NCBI GenBank assembly: GCA_941918925.1
Contig: OW799237.1
Coordinates: 90,803,015 to 90,867,014 of the forward strand
Direction of reading: 5' to 3'
Source of the DNA: Phyto melanocephala
Taxonomy: Eukaryota > Arthropoda > Insecta > Diptera > Rhinophoridae
Length of the DNA: 64,000 nucleotides
Shown: piece by piece, positions 48,411 to 60,704 of the stretch
How positions within the stretch are numbered: position 1 is the first letter of the stretch
How the letters are laid out: the number at the start of each line of letters is the position of its first letter
Made by a program: the position numbers and the translations under genes
Notes under the pieces: model-generated
The model's database searches: none
Seen by the model: the letters and a program-made list of their open reading frames with translations, nothing else
Told to the model about the DNA's origin: nothing

Positions 48411-49290
48411 CAAGTAAGAGTGCTATATTCGGCCATGCCGAATCTTATATACCCTTCACAACGTGTAGTCACGCAATAACAATAACTTGTATCACCATTC
48501 ATCTCATATAAAATACGTGCATACATATAAAAAACATACATATATAAAAACATCCCATTGCAAAATTATAAATATACGTATGTGTGTTGAAAAAAAATAT
48601 AAAAAAAAATTAAAAAAAAAATAAAACAAAAAAAAAAAAAAAAATATATATAAAAAAAATTAAAAAAAAAATAAAAAAATAGAAATAATAAATACAAAAT
48701 AAAAAAAAAAGAATTGGAAAAAAAATTAAAAAAATATTAAAAAAAAAGAAAAAAATATAAATAAATAAAAAAATATATTAAAAAAAAAGATTAAAAAAAA
48801 TGGAAAAAAATAAAAATATAAATACATAATATATAAAATAAAAAAAAAAATTAAAGAAAAAAATTTATTTGGGCTCAGCTGGGGTTCGATGCCACGTTTA
48901 CTCTAACCAGTATACCACGTCTGTATATACATACATATGTATGTTGTTGTTGTATGTTGTTAAAAAAACCAGGTGGTCGTGGGTTTTTGCTCATATTTCA
49001 GTTGCTTATGTCCCGATCTTTCTGATTTTTAATACCGATCTACTCCCGAATATTTCTGATATTTTAATACCTCACCCGGGTTCAAGCGATGTCGGGGGGC
49101 TTCAAAAAGTTGATTTTAAAATACTAACGGACAGACGGACAGACTGACAGAGCTTAATTGACTTCCCTATTCATAAGCTTTCAGAAAATATATACTTTAT
49201 GGGGTCGGAAATGAAAATTGTAGAAATTTCACACGGAATGACAAAGGTATATATGTATGTATAACCTTTTTCACTGTGTGATGGGTATAA
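48411..49290 (+). mobile_element. Hairpin-tipped dispersed repeat with long A-rich core
   Basis: AACAAGTAAGAGTGCTATATTC, hairpin GGCCATGCCGAA (one mismatch), TATACCCTTCACAACGTGTAG, a 270-base A-rich core, CAGCTGGGGTTCGATGCCAC, GTGGTCGTGGGTTTTTGCTC, GGACAGACGGACAGACTGAC, GGGGTCGGAAATG and the TTTTTCACTGTGTGATGGGTAT end. Confidence 0.8.
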
Positions 49291-49511
49291 CAACATATTT
49301 TGTTTAATTCTTTTACACGCCCACCATCTAAAACGTTACTAGTGTATAGGCGTCACTGAAGTAGTATTTAGCACATTTCGTTCCAGCTACAACACAAATT
49401 TATGATTTAACTGTAGGAAGTTATTTTTCAACCATCGGTTTAGTAGAACCCGATTATTTTAAAACTTTGCACGTACCGCCTTTAGTATTTGAAAAGTTTA
49501 TACAACTAATA

Positions 49512-50026
49512 CCCTGTTCAGACAGATATTTTTAATTGTTTCAATTTAGTGTTGATTGAGCAATTAAAATAAGTGTTCAGACATACTCAATTTATCTTAC
49601 TCCATTAGCATTTGATAGCTGAAAAAATACGATGTATTGATACCAAATCAAATAATGCCTTCTCTTTAGTGTTTTTCCTGTTGATAAAATATATTTACAA
49701 TTATATTTATACATATATATAATTATATGTATGTATTTGAATTTATTTAAACATTTTTTTAAATTTTTTTTCAAACATTTTCCATTTTCTTAATTTTATT
49801 TTTTGTATATTTATTTGTTTGACATTAGAAATGTCACCTATAGAATTTTCTTCTCACTGAACATACTTCTCAAGAGTTGTATTTAGAGTTTTAGACAATA
49901 AGTGAAACAATTAAGTATGTATTGCTCAATTTATAACTAATTTTTAGTATGGTAAATTGAGCTCAATAAGGCCTTTAATTGCGATAATATTATAAATTGA
50001 CAATTAAGTTGCCTGTGTGAACATAG
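49512..50026. mobile_element. Candidate MITE with TA duplication
   Basis: The left end CCCTGTTCAGACAGATATTT and the inverse of the right end (CTATGTTCACACAGGCAACT) match at about two thirds of positions, and TA lies outside both (49510-49511, 50027-50028). Internal words (GTTCAGACATACTCAATTTATC, ATTGCTCAATTTATAACTAA) echo the ends. Borders are tentative. Confidence 0.45.
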
Positions 50027-50163
50027 TATAACATGCCCTATTTCAAAATAATAAATTTAAATCCCTTATATTTTGCCATCTCATACGCATCTGGTTATTT
50101 GAGCAATGTTCCAATGCGTAGACATCAATAAATTAATTTTTCTTTCATGGTTAAAAACAAAGT

Positions 50164-50251
50164 TATTTACATACATACATACATACATACATGCATACAT
50201 ACATACATACATACATACATACATACATACATACATACATACATACATACA

Positions 50252-50282
<31 letters not shown>

Positions 50283-50284
50283 GT
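50164..50284. repeat. CATA microsatellite, about 30 units
   Basis: An almost pure CATA/TATG run of roughly 120 bases with one CATG interruption at about 50190. It generates frames on both strands that are not genes. Length polymorphism would be expected. Confidence 0.95.
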
Positions 50285-52115
50285 ATGTGTTTTTTGATGT
50301 GAATTGTAAATGCATGAAATTATTTTTTTTTTTGCAAATTAAAATTCAATTGAAAATCATTTAAAATACGCATGTACGGACACATGGACATTAAAGAAGA
50401 CCGCACTGAATCATTACAGCTCATTAATGTTAAAATGAATTAAAACAACATGTAAAACAGCAAACAACCAAAGACAACGCAGTCAAACAAAAAAAGAATA
50501 ATAAAAAAAACAAAAAATATGCAAAATTTGTCATAAATTTCACTTAAATGATAAGATACGTTTGATATGAAATTGCAGGAATTGGAAGAAGCAAACCATG
50601 CTTGACAGCGATCAATGATTGGACAAAACGACTTCATCATCAATGTCAACAACAAGAGAAGCTTACAGGTTTATTAATTAAAACAATAAAAATAATAAAA
50701 ACAATTCAATTAATGGAATATTATTGCAAATGTGTTAAACAAAAAGAACTACGAAGATTATAGTCGGTCTGGCATGTCTATGTTGTACACTACACCAAAA
50801 CATAATAATATAAAATTATTTATGCTGAACCGTTTATTACGGTTCTGACATGAATCGTTTAAAGTTTTGTTATACTTTCAACAGAGTTTAGTTGGCGTAT
50901 GTGGAAGCTATAACCAACTATAGACTAGTCTTTACAAAATTGGATAGTGAGATTGTTGTTTAAAAAAATTAATATATTTTATAGCGTTTAGTTTAAGGCA
51001 TATTCATACAGCAATAAATTTTACATTTTCGATTTAAATTCGTATTTGCTAAAACAATACTTTAGAACTTCATTAAGACCTCTATTTAAATTAGAATTTT
51101 TTTAATTGAATTTCAAATTAAATATTGTCACAACTGACCCCAAATCAAAACCATTAGTGCTTACATGAAACACTTTTGATCGTTTAGAAAAATTAAGTTT
51201 TTTTTTAACATATTACAAAATTGTCTAATGGTTTGAACAATTAAAAAATTATAATTCGTTATTAATCCAGCAGTACATCATTGCCCGCCACAAATATATG
51301 GATAATGTTGCACTTGTCTGAAATTCTATAGAAATTAAAAAACAAACAAAAAAAAAATCCAACACACAAACCAACGCAACAAACAGCAGCACACACATGA
51401 ATTCTTAATCAGTTTAAGGTTTTGCAGTCTGTCTGGGCGCGATGATAGCTGTTTTGGAGTCTTCTTGCAAGCAAATTAGTGAGTTGAGTAACTAAGCAAG
51501 TAAAATATTTGAATATTTATGAATTAATTAATTAAATATTACCAACATTATTGGTATATTAATATTTTAATATTTTTTGTTCATCGTGTATTTGTTTAGT
51601 TTTATTAAATGCATTCAATAAGAATTTTATAAGTTAAAAAGTCTTTTACCAAAACCGACCACGATGACAGCGACAGTGAACCGCAAAAGATTCCCATGAC
51701 TTATGGGCACGTACACAAACAAGCTGATCGTTATTATGTAAAAGTTGGTATTGTAGTTATTACAAATTACTTTGGTGAACGATTTAATGACTTTATTTCT
51801 CAACTCGTCTTTTATTTTCTAGTCAGAGCGACAAGTATACATAAGTATTATACATACATACGAACAATGTAATCAATGCATTTCTAAATACATGCTTTGT
51901 AATAATGCAATATAATGTAAGTAAACTGAGTGCGGTAAAATCGACTGTCTAAAGCGGTACTTTTTTCCCCACTCTTTTGGGACAAAGTTAGCCCAATTAA
52001 AGAAAATCTCGATAAGTTTAAAAAAATATTGTCAAACAGCCTTTTACTTCCATAACAACATGCTAAATATTTTCCTTAACAGGTCAAATGACAAATACAT
52101 ATAGAAGTACTAATC
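50285..52115. other. Gene-free AT-rich stretch
   Basis: Nothing with coding character on either strand. CAACAACAAG, CACACAAACCAACGCAACAAACAGCAGCAC and similar CAA/CAG words near 51355-51400 look like 5' UTR-type sequence of flies but have no attached exon I can identify. Confidence 0.45.
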
Positions 52116-52645
52116 TTCTATATATATAAAAGTGAAACTCTGTATGTGTGTGTGTGTGTGCTAGCTATAGACTCCAAAACCGCAAAGCCGATCGGACTAA
52201 AACTCTGGCAAGTTGTTGTACACATTCCAGGGAGTGTTTATGGGTAGTAAAGAGTGGGCGGGGCAACGCCCATAAAAAATAAGTTATAATTTTGAGGTAC
52301 TTGCACTTGACCAAATTTTCTGAAACTTTGCACATATATAGAACTGTCAAGACTATACAATTTCGTGACTAGAAAAATGAGCAGGGCCACGCCCATTGAA
52401 AAAATTTATAATTTTCAGCTACTTGCACTTGACCGAATTTTCTGAAACTTTGCACACATATTGAACTGTCATGACTATAAAATTTTGTGGTTAAAAAGTG
52501 GGCAGTGTCACGCCCATAAAAAAAAAGTTATAATTTTCAGCTACTTCAACTTCACCGATTTTTCTAAAATTTTGAACACATTTTGAGCTGTCATGACTAT
52601 ATAATTTCGTAATTAGAAAAGTGGGCAGTGCCACCCCCATTAAAA
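52116..52645 (+). repeat. Dispersed repeat with three tandem units of about 122 bp
   Basis: TCTATATATATAAAAGTGAA and a TGTGTG tract lead into CTATAGACTCCAAAACCGC and a CCGATCGGACTAAAACT block, the kind of start seen in Helitron-type insect repeats. Then three units follow (about 52252-52378, 52379-52500, 52501-52621), each with GGGC-CACGCCCAT, TTATAATTTTCAGCTACTT, CCGAATTTTCTGAAACTTTG and GAACTGTCATGACTATA words, with a partial fourth. Confidence 0.6.
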
Positions 52646-53084
52646 ATAAATTATTACTTTTAGCAATTTCCACGCATTCCAATGGTTCTCACCGATTTGC
52701 CTTTCAACAGTTTCCAGTTCGCCTTAACTTCGCTATTACCTTCAACAAGGCAACCAAAAAATTTTCTCTAAATTAACAACATGTTAAAAATACTCTAAAC
52801 CTATAATATGTGTAACCCTTTAACAGTAGAAAAGTGTATGAACATTTGTTTTAGACTATAGCAGCCTTAAACGCTTAAATAACATAACCCACTAAAATGA
52901 AATTACACAGGAAAAGTTTTTTTTAACTTGTGTTACAATTTGTTTAGGATTTTTTTTTATAAAAATTAAAATGCAGCCTGCTAATAATCCTATTTAAAGA
53001 TAATAATAATTTTGCCGTATTCCAACAGGCAAATAGGCTATTTACAAAGAATCTCCAATTATTTCGGTCTAAAGCTAAATATCT

Positions 53085-53365
53085 GAGTTGGATAAAAAAT
53101 TTGCCGGTTTAATTTCAAATAGTCCTTCGCCAAGTGTTTCGACGTCGTTCTCGTCTTTGGGAGCCTGGTGGATTCCACTCTAGTGCTGCAGATTTCGTCA
53201 TTAGGCTTTCTGAGCGTGTGACCCAGCCAGATATATTTGCGTCTCTAATTTGGGTGTTGTTTCTAGCCTTGTGAGTTGAAGGAGGTTTTCATTTGAAATT
53301 ACTCGGAGCCACCAGATTTTAAGTATATTGCGCAGGCATCGGTTTGTAAAAACTTGTATTATTTC
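53085..53365 (-). pseudogene. Non-LTR retrotransposon relic (reverse-transcriptase C-terminus)
   Basis: On the minus strand the frame from about 53365 reads NRCLRNILKIWWLRVISNE, then LTRLETTPKLETQIYLAGSH and, across stops, SGIHQAPKDEND-like sequence. This follows the end of insect LINE polymerases (CLRRILKIRWP, ISNE..L, IGHTLRK, WNPQGSR). Several stops interrupt it and no other part of the element is near. Confidence 0.6.
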
Positions 53366-53599
53366 TGTAACTATATTAAGTTCGATTCAATATTTTAACA
53401 GACGAGGTGTTGAAGGCTGGAGAACAATTCTGCATCAAAAAGTCAATTTCGTTAAAAATGCCACTTACGTTATTTTCGCGGTTGGGACATGATGTATTGT
53501 TTCGTAGATATTGTGAAATTACAAACTATCTTACGGATAATAAAATAACAACAAATGAAATTCTGAGTATAGACGACTTAAAAAAAATTCTATAGAAAA

Positions 53600-54420
53600 T
53601 TTAAAACATGTTTAGTGGTGTAATAAACTGAATATATTATTAATGTTTGAAATATTAATTTTTAAAGTAAATATTATTGTAAAAATCATATAAGGATAAA
53701 TTTAAAAGGCGTGCTACTTGTCGTATTGTCATAATTTGTAAAAATTTTATGATCATTAAACGTTGTCACAATATTTTGCTATAATTTATGTTATAATTTT
53801 GTTTTGGTAATATTTGTAATATTATTAAAATAATATTATCAACACAATCGCAACGCATTTATATTAAATTTCTAATGCGAAATTTATTAAGTCTTAATTT
53901 TTTTTATATTTTTTTTTTCAACTTAAATAATTTTTTTAAAACGTTTTTATTTATTTGTTTTTGTACAGTAAAAGGCTTTATATGATATGACTAGGGCTGC
54001 CAGATGTACTGTGTGTTTAGCAGTACATGTAATGTTTTTCTTCAAATGTACTGTTTTATGCATGTCTGATAAATACTCTTCTTGTACGAAACTTGTCACA
54101 CCAAGGTGAGGTAGGGACAAATGTACTATTAATGAAACAATATAAAAACAATAGAAAATCTTATTGTAGATTTGATGAAGATCTACTCAAAGCTTCAACA
54201 AAAAATTGCTTAGAAATCAAGTGAAGAAAAGTAATAACAATTTTTTTAAACACTTCACCGCATAACAATTTCCTCTTTTTAAAATAAAGGGTGACCTAAC
54301 AAAAAGGCTGAATTTATATTTCTCATCACATACCACGCAATTGAAGAATATGAAGAAGTATTCAAACGGATAACGTTTTTAATAAAATATTTGGCATAAT
54401 ATAGACATGCACATTAGGAA
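53600..54420. other. Gene-free stretch with an isolated GCTGCCAGATG word
   Basis: At 53998 GGCTGCCAGATGTACTGT starts a patch with repeated TGTACTG words (54005-54060) that parallels the layout of the 40627 element (same CTGCCAGAT end, a different repeated word). I cannot find its other end, so no element is called. Confidence 0.35.
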
Positions 54421-54424
54421 TATA

Positions 54425-54941
54425 CCCTGTAGGAAATGTCACTAGTGAATCAGTACTGATTCACTATTGATACTGTCACCAGTACTACTGACTTATTATA
54501 CCCCCGACAATGCTTTTTTACTATAGACATTAACCATGTGCGTGTCATTGGAAATCTACTACTGACAATGGTACTACTGAGTAGGTAGTTCTTTAAGGAC
54601 TATATGTAGACATTGTCACCATGGATTCACTAGTTCATTTTAGTAATTCTAGTCTACACTTTTTGTTCTTTTCTGAAATAGACGTCGTTAATGAAACTTT
54701 TGTTAAAATATGATGTTTTAATAAAAAAAATATAAGGAATTCATTAAATATCAAATATTAAAAGTAAATAAGGTACATTTAATTTAATTAGAACTCTTAT
54801 TTATTGTGTATACATTTTTTTTTCTCAGTAAAGAAAATTAAAAAAAATGTAGACACTTTGTTGACAATGTCGCCAAGAAGTCACTACAATAGTCGACAAA
54901 ACTGTGACTTGGAGACACTTGTCCCCAGGTTTCCTTCAGGG
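54425..54941. mobile_element. MITE with CCCTG(T/A)AGGAAA ends and TA duplication
   Basis: CCCTGTAGGAAATG at 54425 pairs with the inverse of the right end, CCCTGAAGGAAACC, and TA flanks both (54423-54424, 54942-54943). The interior is full of GTCAC, AGTACT and GACAATG words, several in inverse pairs (AATCAGTACTGATT, 54450-54463). It is 517 bp and non-coding. Confidence 0.65.
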
Positions 54942-54943
54942 TA

Positions 54944-56370
54944 GAGTTCTTCTTACTTTGGATTGGTTAATAATTTTGCATAGAAAAACTGAACATTTTA
55001 CGTAATGTGCAGATCAATAAAATATTAATATAAATTTCTTAAAACTGAATACCTTTTTATATGTAATAAAAATTATTTTTAATTTAAAATACCTTAACAC
55101 ATTCGTATTACTGTAGGGTACTTAAAATAATCACGATTATAAACGAAACCTTTTTGATCAAAGATTTGTTTGAATTTTCTTACAATATTTGTGTATGCGA
55201 GCATATTCTTTCTACCTAAAGTTTTTGGCATAACAAATTACTTTCAAAATTATCATTATTACGGGTAAGTAAGTATTAATTTTAAATAATAATTTAAATA
55301 TGTTTTTAAATATATTGTCCATCGTTTTAAAAATCAAACGAACAAAAAAGAAGAGGCTAAACTCAAAGTACTTTATTTATAAATTCATGTTTTGACTGGT
55401 CAGATACAATCATTTAGAATCGTCGTGCATGCTTGTGTGTGTGTGTGTCGGCATTTCAAAACTGATTATGATCGTGGAAAATCTTTTGAAAGCCGACGTA
55501 ACTTTGTCGAAAAAGCAAATTTCTTTTTAATTATATTTCATAAATATTTATAGTATTTTTTTATTTAAATTTATATTTCGATTTTAGTTTATTGATTTGA
55601 TTTGTTGAGGGAATTTTCAAAGGGAATTGTGTACTAGAAGTCGTTTGATTTTTGTCACGGAAACCATTTGTCAAAATTTAACAATTATTACATGACTGTA
55701 TTATTTTTCTTTCTAAAATTTATTTGTTTTTTATTACCTAATACAACTATTCGTACTTATGGTCGTATGTATGCATTTTAAAACGGGTGTCCGGATGTCT
55801 AGATTGTTTAATTTGTTATAATAAACATACAACTATTTCGGCCTTTTTTCCTTTAATATTTTTATTTTTTTTATATCGTTACTTTATTTTTATGATTAAT
55901 AAATATTCATAGGGTAATGAATTAGTCGTTAAAATATCAATAATGACTTCATAGAGTAAGGTGTATGAATAAAAGTTACTAGTTGGAGAAAAATTTTCTA
56001 TTGATTAAAAAAAAAATTTACATACACGCATACTTATAAAGAAGAAAACTGAATTATAATAAGTTTGACATGTTTCTTGTGATCACTGCAGAGATGTCGA
56101 ATTTATATATGGGTTTTCTCTAAACACATTAGCTAAATCTCCGCAGGATAAGTGATTAGGCTAACACGGAGTCACACACAAAATGGCAAAATCCATGGTG
56201 ATTGAATCTTATAAATAAGCAAACTTAACATTGAATAACACGCTAATGCAAAACACTGACAACTTTTGTTCCTAAGAAGTATAATAACCCTAATGGTGGC
56301 GTCATAATCGATTTAGATTTCCGCATACAAAAGCCAAAAACAATATTAGCGTAACTAGACCATTCACAGA
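54944..56370. other. Gene-free AT-rich stretch
   Basis: A short TG microsatellite at about 55432-55448. No frame, RNA gene or bounded element recognised. Confidence 0.5.
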
Positions 56371-56375
56371 ACGAG

Positions 56376-56450
56376 AGTTGAGCCATTAGTATAGTGGTTA
56401 GAGCATTAAACTACAAACCAAAAGAACCTGGTACAAATCCTGACAGGGAC
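56376..56450 (+). repeat. tRNA-like sequence, probable tRNA pseudogene or SINE head
   Basis: TAGTATAGTGGTTAGAGCAT (56387-56406) fits the D-arm and A box of a tRNA gene. CTACAAA (56411-56417) sits where an anticodon loop belongs, and CCTGGTACAAATCCTGACAGG (56427-56447) is a T-arm with a B box changed at two positions (GGTACAAATCC for GGTTCAAATCC). The acceptor stem does not close well, so a working tRNA is unlikely; a Pol III-derived SINE head or a decayed tRNA copy fits better. Confidence 0.55.
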
Positions 56451-56494
56451 AAGAAAAATTGTATATTGCTAGATATATAAATTGCTATATAAAA

Positions 56495-56883
56495 CAGCGT
56501 TTCCGACCAAAATGTTCGGACATTAATGGTCTTGGTCGGATGGTCGGCTAAACGTTATTTTGGTCTGTTAAGGAAAATGAACCATATTCATTTTAAGATA
56601 TTTAAAATACTGGCCGCTATTAAATTTTTTTGTTCTTGGCAACAATCAAAAGCAAACGTCACACGTGTGTAAAAGACTATAAAAAATACGATAAGCCTAT
56701 TTGTAAAGTGGTGCCACTTCTACAAAAAACGCATAACAGCAGAAAAACTAAAGAAATTTTGTAGTTGTGTTCTTGGCTGTGCATGCCATCATAACTTTAA
56801 AAAAAATTGGTCGGTTTCAATGGATTTTGGTTGGTTTTATAGGCAAATTTGGTCGGATAGATAATTTTTGAGTGGTAACGCTG
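56495..56883. mobile_element. hAT-type MITE with perfect 8-bp target duplication
   Basis: The left end CAGCGTTTCC and the inverse of the right end (CAGCGTTACC) fit the hAT end consensus. ATATAAAA is duplicated on both sides (56487-56494, 56884-56891). GGTCGG/CCGAC words are repeated inside near both ends (56506-56560 and 56808-56862), probable binding repeats. It is 389 bp with no frame. Confidence 0.9.
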
Positions 56884-56947
56884 ATATAAAATGTAAATTT
56901 ATGTTTTTTCTGGACGATAGGTGAGTACACGTACTTTAAAAATTAAT

Positions 56948-57841
56948 TTTATACCCTTCACCATCATATACATATGTAGGTATAATCCCAAATCGTATTA
57001 TTTCCGACGCCATCCTTGATTTTGAATTTTTATGTAGTTAAATGTATTCTACTAGTCAAGCTCTTTAATTTGATACCCATATTGTTGGGGTTAAATTAAT
57101 TTGATCCGCCATTTTGTTTTAGACGCCATTTTAGATTTTACATTTTTTGATAATTTACTGTATTCTACTGACCAAGCCCTTTCATTTGATACCAATATTG
57201 AGAAGTTACATTTTAAAATACCAGATTTGACCCATATATAAATTTATTTTCCGCCATTTTTTACTGACGGCTAACATGAATTTTAAGTTTTTTATAGTGC
57301 TTATCTTGCGCAAGTCGAGTCCTTTCAGATGATACCGGTTGTCTAGAAGCTGAAAAAATTGATTTTCGTTTGTAAATTTTTGGAATATATAGTTTTCCAA
57401 AAAATTTTTTGCCTATAACTTTGCCGATTAGAGCCCGCATTATCCAAATTTTTTCACAAATATCTCTAGAGGCATATCATATCTACAAATAGTAGCAAAA
57501 GTACCTATAAACTATTCTATGGCTGAACAATTTTATTTTGGTGGTAAAAATTTGGGAAAAAACAGAGACAGTCGTGTTTTTTTGCTCATATCTCAGAAAG
57601 TTATTGGGCGATTGTGCTGAATTTCAATAGCGATTTATTTCCGGATATTTCCAAAAGATTGATACCATACCCAGATCTGAGGAACCTATGGTTGCTTCTA
57701 AAAGTTGACCAACAGACTGACAGACGGACAGATGGTCAGGGCCTAATCGACTCCTCTATTCATAAGCTTTCAGAAAATGGGGTCGGTAAATGAAAATTGT
57801 AGAAATTACAAACGGAATGACAAAGCTATATATACCCTTGT
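56948..57841. mobile_element. Hairpin-tipped repeat relative, long variant
   Basis: It shares with 5645-6712 the GACGCCATCCTTGATTTT, CTACTAGTCAAGCTCTTTAATTTGATACC and TTGCCTATAACTTTGCCGATTAG tracts, and with the main family TATACCCTTCACCATCA, TTTTTTTGCTCATATCTCAG, GACAGACGGACAGATGGTCAG and GAATGACAAAGCTATATATACCC. The hairpin end itself is missing here, so it is either truncated or a subfamily. Confidence 0.65.
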
Positions 57842-58960
57842 GCATGATTTGATTTGATTTGTGCAAAATAACCAAATCAGAGATAAGCAGTTTGCTGATA
57901 TAAAATAATTTATAATTTATACTAAAACAAGAAAGGGGTTCGAACAATTATTGTTGAGATTAAATAATTTCAAAATATATTTAATTTAATTTTACACATG
58001 CTAAAATATTTATTATAATCATAGATCCTTAAGGTTAATAAGCACTCATTGAACTGATAAAGGACTCTGTAGTATAGAAAACATTTAAAATCGTTCGTAC
58101 GTTAATTTGTATAATTCGTTACGTTTCAAAACCAATTTCGAGAGTCAACAAAAGGAAACTTAAATAATACTGTGGTAACAGAAGATAAAACGTTGATGTG
58201 ACTAATTGTTGCAATTTAATGGTCCAAATTGTGACAATCGAAAATAAAGTAAAAACAAAAATTAGGTAGACGAGAGCCGAGAAAACACAACAGAAATTAA
58301 ATACTGCTGCTGCCACAATTTACAATTGCACGCAAGTAATTTTTGTTCATTCATTTATTTTCACATATACTTGATGTGAAATACACATACACACACATAA
58401 AAATAAATAAACATTCACTCCAGGTGTCTCACGCGTCACGCCTCTTCAACAGATTTGCTGCCTACTTTTGCTATAAAGGAATTAAAGGTGACATTATCGC
58501 ACATTTATTTCGATGTATGTATGTATGTATTTACAGTATTTTATGCGTGTTAATATCGATGATGATGGTGATGGTGAGTTTGACAATAGTGTGCATTTGA
58601 CTTATTAGCTTACTAATGGATTAATACTCATTCGCACAAAAATATATACAAATCGTTTACTCCGTATTTGACATCAGTTTATTTTTAATTGTTACTCTTA
58701 ATGCTGGGGTTCTCAATGTCTTAAACTGTATGCTAAGCCCTCTAATTTATGTCTAGGCTCCGTTTCAAAATTTAATTTTTTTCACAATATCTAATAAATA
58801 ACGCTCTTTATTAGCGGTCCAGAATAATGATCTATTTATGTCAACGGTTAGTTGGTGAAATTAAAGTAAGGAGGGTTTTTTTTAGACGTATAAGGGTAAA
58901 AATAGTTGTCATACTAATGAAGTGTGTTTAATTCATTTTAAGTTTACTTTTGCAAATCAC
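57842..58960. other. Gene-free stretch
   Basis: A minus-strand frame at 58119-58316 (MAAAVFNFCCVFSALVYLIF...) is hydrophobic and has a tidy start but no homologue I know and no splice signals; I do not call it. Also ATG/TGTATG microsatellite bits near 58510. Confidence 0.4.
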
Positions 58961-58969
58961 CAAGCAAAG

Positions 58970-59605
58970 ACTTACTATAAAATAGAGTTTATAAGTCGTG
59001 AAAATTTATTTCCAAAATCCGAGGTGAGAATCAGTTGGAAGTTGAACCAGATTTTTATCGTCAAATCATTTTCACCAATGAGGATCTTGGCTTAACGGGC
59101 ATGTAAAAAAACAGAATTCTCATTTATGGAGAGAGCACAAGCCTTATAAGACTCTTGAGGCTCCATCACTGTTTGGTGGAACTTACATGCAAAAGGCGTC
59201 ATCGGCCCATTAATCTTTAAATCCGAAACCGGTGGCAACATTATCGTCAATGTTATACGCTACATACAGATGATTTTTTTGTTTCTTTATTCCTCACATC
59301 CTTTGGAGGAGATATGGTTCCAACAAGACAGCGCCACAGTCATATAGCCCGTAAGCCAAACGATTTACGAATTATCCTAAAAAAGGGACCTGTGAATTGG
59401 CCCCATCTTTCGCGTGTTTGATACCTTTGGACTACTTTTTGTGAGGCTATGGTATATGCTGATAACCAGAAACGATTGATGATTTAGAAGCCAACATGCG
59501 ACACACTATTGACGAAAAAAGGCCGGCTATGCTTGAAAAAGTAGTGCAAAATAGGGCTGGCAGGAGGCCATTGCCAGAAATTATTTTTACATATTAAATG
59601 TCATA
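58970..59605 (+). pseudogene. Mariner-like transposase relic, catalytic half
   Basis: Pieces in order: PDFYRQIIFTNEDLGL (first catalytic region, where FSDEAHF is usual), GVIGPLIFKSETG-like, MVPTRQRHSHIA (frame-shifted FQQDGATCHTA region), GPVNWPHLSRVFDTFGLLF (from PVNWPPRSCDLTPLDYFLWG), and a C-terminal part ending GRRPLPEIIFTY-like. Stops and at least three frameshifts. Same family as the relics at 47.3 kb and 63 kb, which keep other parts. Confidence 0.75.
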
Positions 59606-60702
59606 AAGTTTGTAAGAAAGTCAACATTCATTCCATTAAATTTGTTGTGTTTTATGTGTGAACCCAGTTTTAAATCATTTAATCATTTTTTATATATATA
59701 TTTTTGTAAAATTTTAGTTCAATAAAATCGTAATTCTCGTATATTTTTAACCTAATCATTAATTAACACCTCAGAAAAAATTGCTTGTTCGCTGTAAGCC
59801 GGTTTGTAAAGGAATGTCATGGGCAAAACAATTAAAGGTTTTGGAATTGAAATGTTATTCTATTAGTTAGACAATATCCTTTATTTAATATCCTTTAATT
59901 AATTTTTTAATCCTTTCTTCCATATACCTCGCAAAAAAAATAAAATTTCGCCGACTGGGAGCCCCGATGGGATAGTCAGTAGGGCAAATGGTTTTCATTA
60001 CTCAATTTGGTTAATTAAATTAAAATATAAATTGTAATTGTAATAAAAATAAAATAAGAATAGATGTTTGCCAATTTGAACTATTTGGAATCACTGTACT
60101 ATAATATTCACACATATGCATTATGTTTGTAACAAACTCATACATATAGAAATACTAGTAGAGGGAATTATATTAATAGTTATTGTGTTTGTTTTGTTGT
60201 TAAAATTTTTGACAAAGTGACTTTTGAGTAAATGCGACAAATTGTTTATTTGTACTAAATTACCGTTCCTGCACATACACACGAACTTAAAGTACTTCCA
60301 CAACACAAATATACACTCTCACAATTTTTTACAGTGTCATAAATAAACTGCAAAATGAGCAGCAAATTGTCGATGACAAAATTATTCCGACGGCCAACTA
60401 AGAAATGATTTTAAGAATTATGTCGAATCGAAAATTTTAAAAGAATTAGAAATTAATATTAACTATGTATGTATGTACGTAAACGTAACATCGTTGCTCT
60501 TACAAATTCATTTAAGTATGCGTTTTTTTCAGGACAAACAAAAAATTATTTTATTTTGTTACTTTCCAATGTTACATGTACAAATATCTACTTATGTTTA
60601 TTTCTAAAACAATCATGATATCTTGAATTAGTTTAATGGAGCAATAAAAAAATTTCAAGAATTGTTATATAACTAATCACGTCGGAGCAACGATGATATG
60701 TA
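59606..60702. other. Gene-free AT-rich stretch
   Basis: No coding frame or bounded element seen. Confidence 0.45.
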
Positions 60703-60704
60703 TA

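Noticed and set aside
50081..50297. Frames on both strands made of repeated MYVC or YIHT
   Set aside because: They only read through the CATA microsatellite.
53400..53595. Frame LKAGEQFCIKKSISLKMPLT...DDLKKIL preceded by TTTTAACAG
   Set aside because: Composition is protein-like and an acceptor is possible, but I find no upstream exon, no family and it adjoins a LINE relic; left as an unassigned fragment.
58119..58316. Minus-strand 65-codon hydrophobic frame starting MAAAVFNFCC
   Set aside because: No splice signal, homologue or neighbour supports it, and hydrophobic frames arise easily in T-rich DNA.
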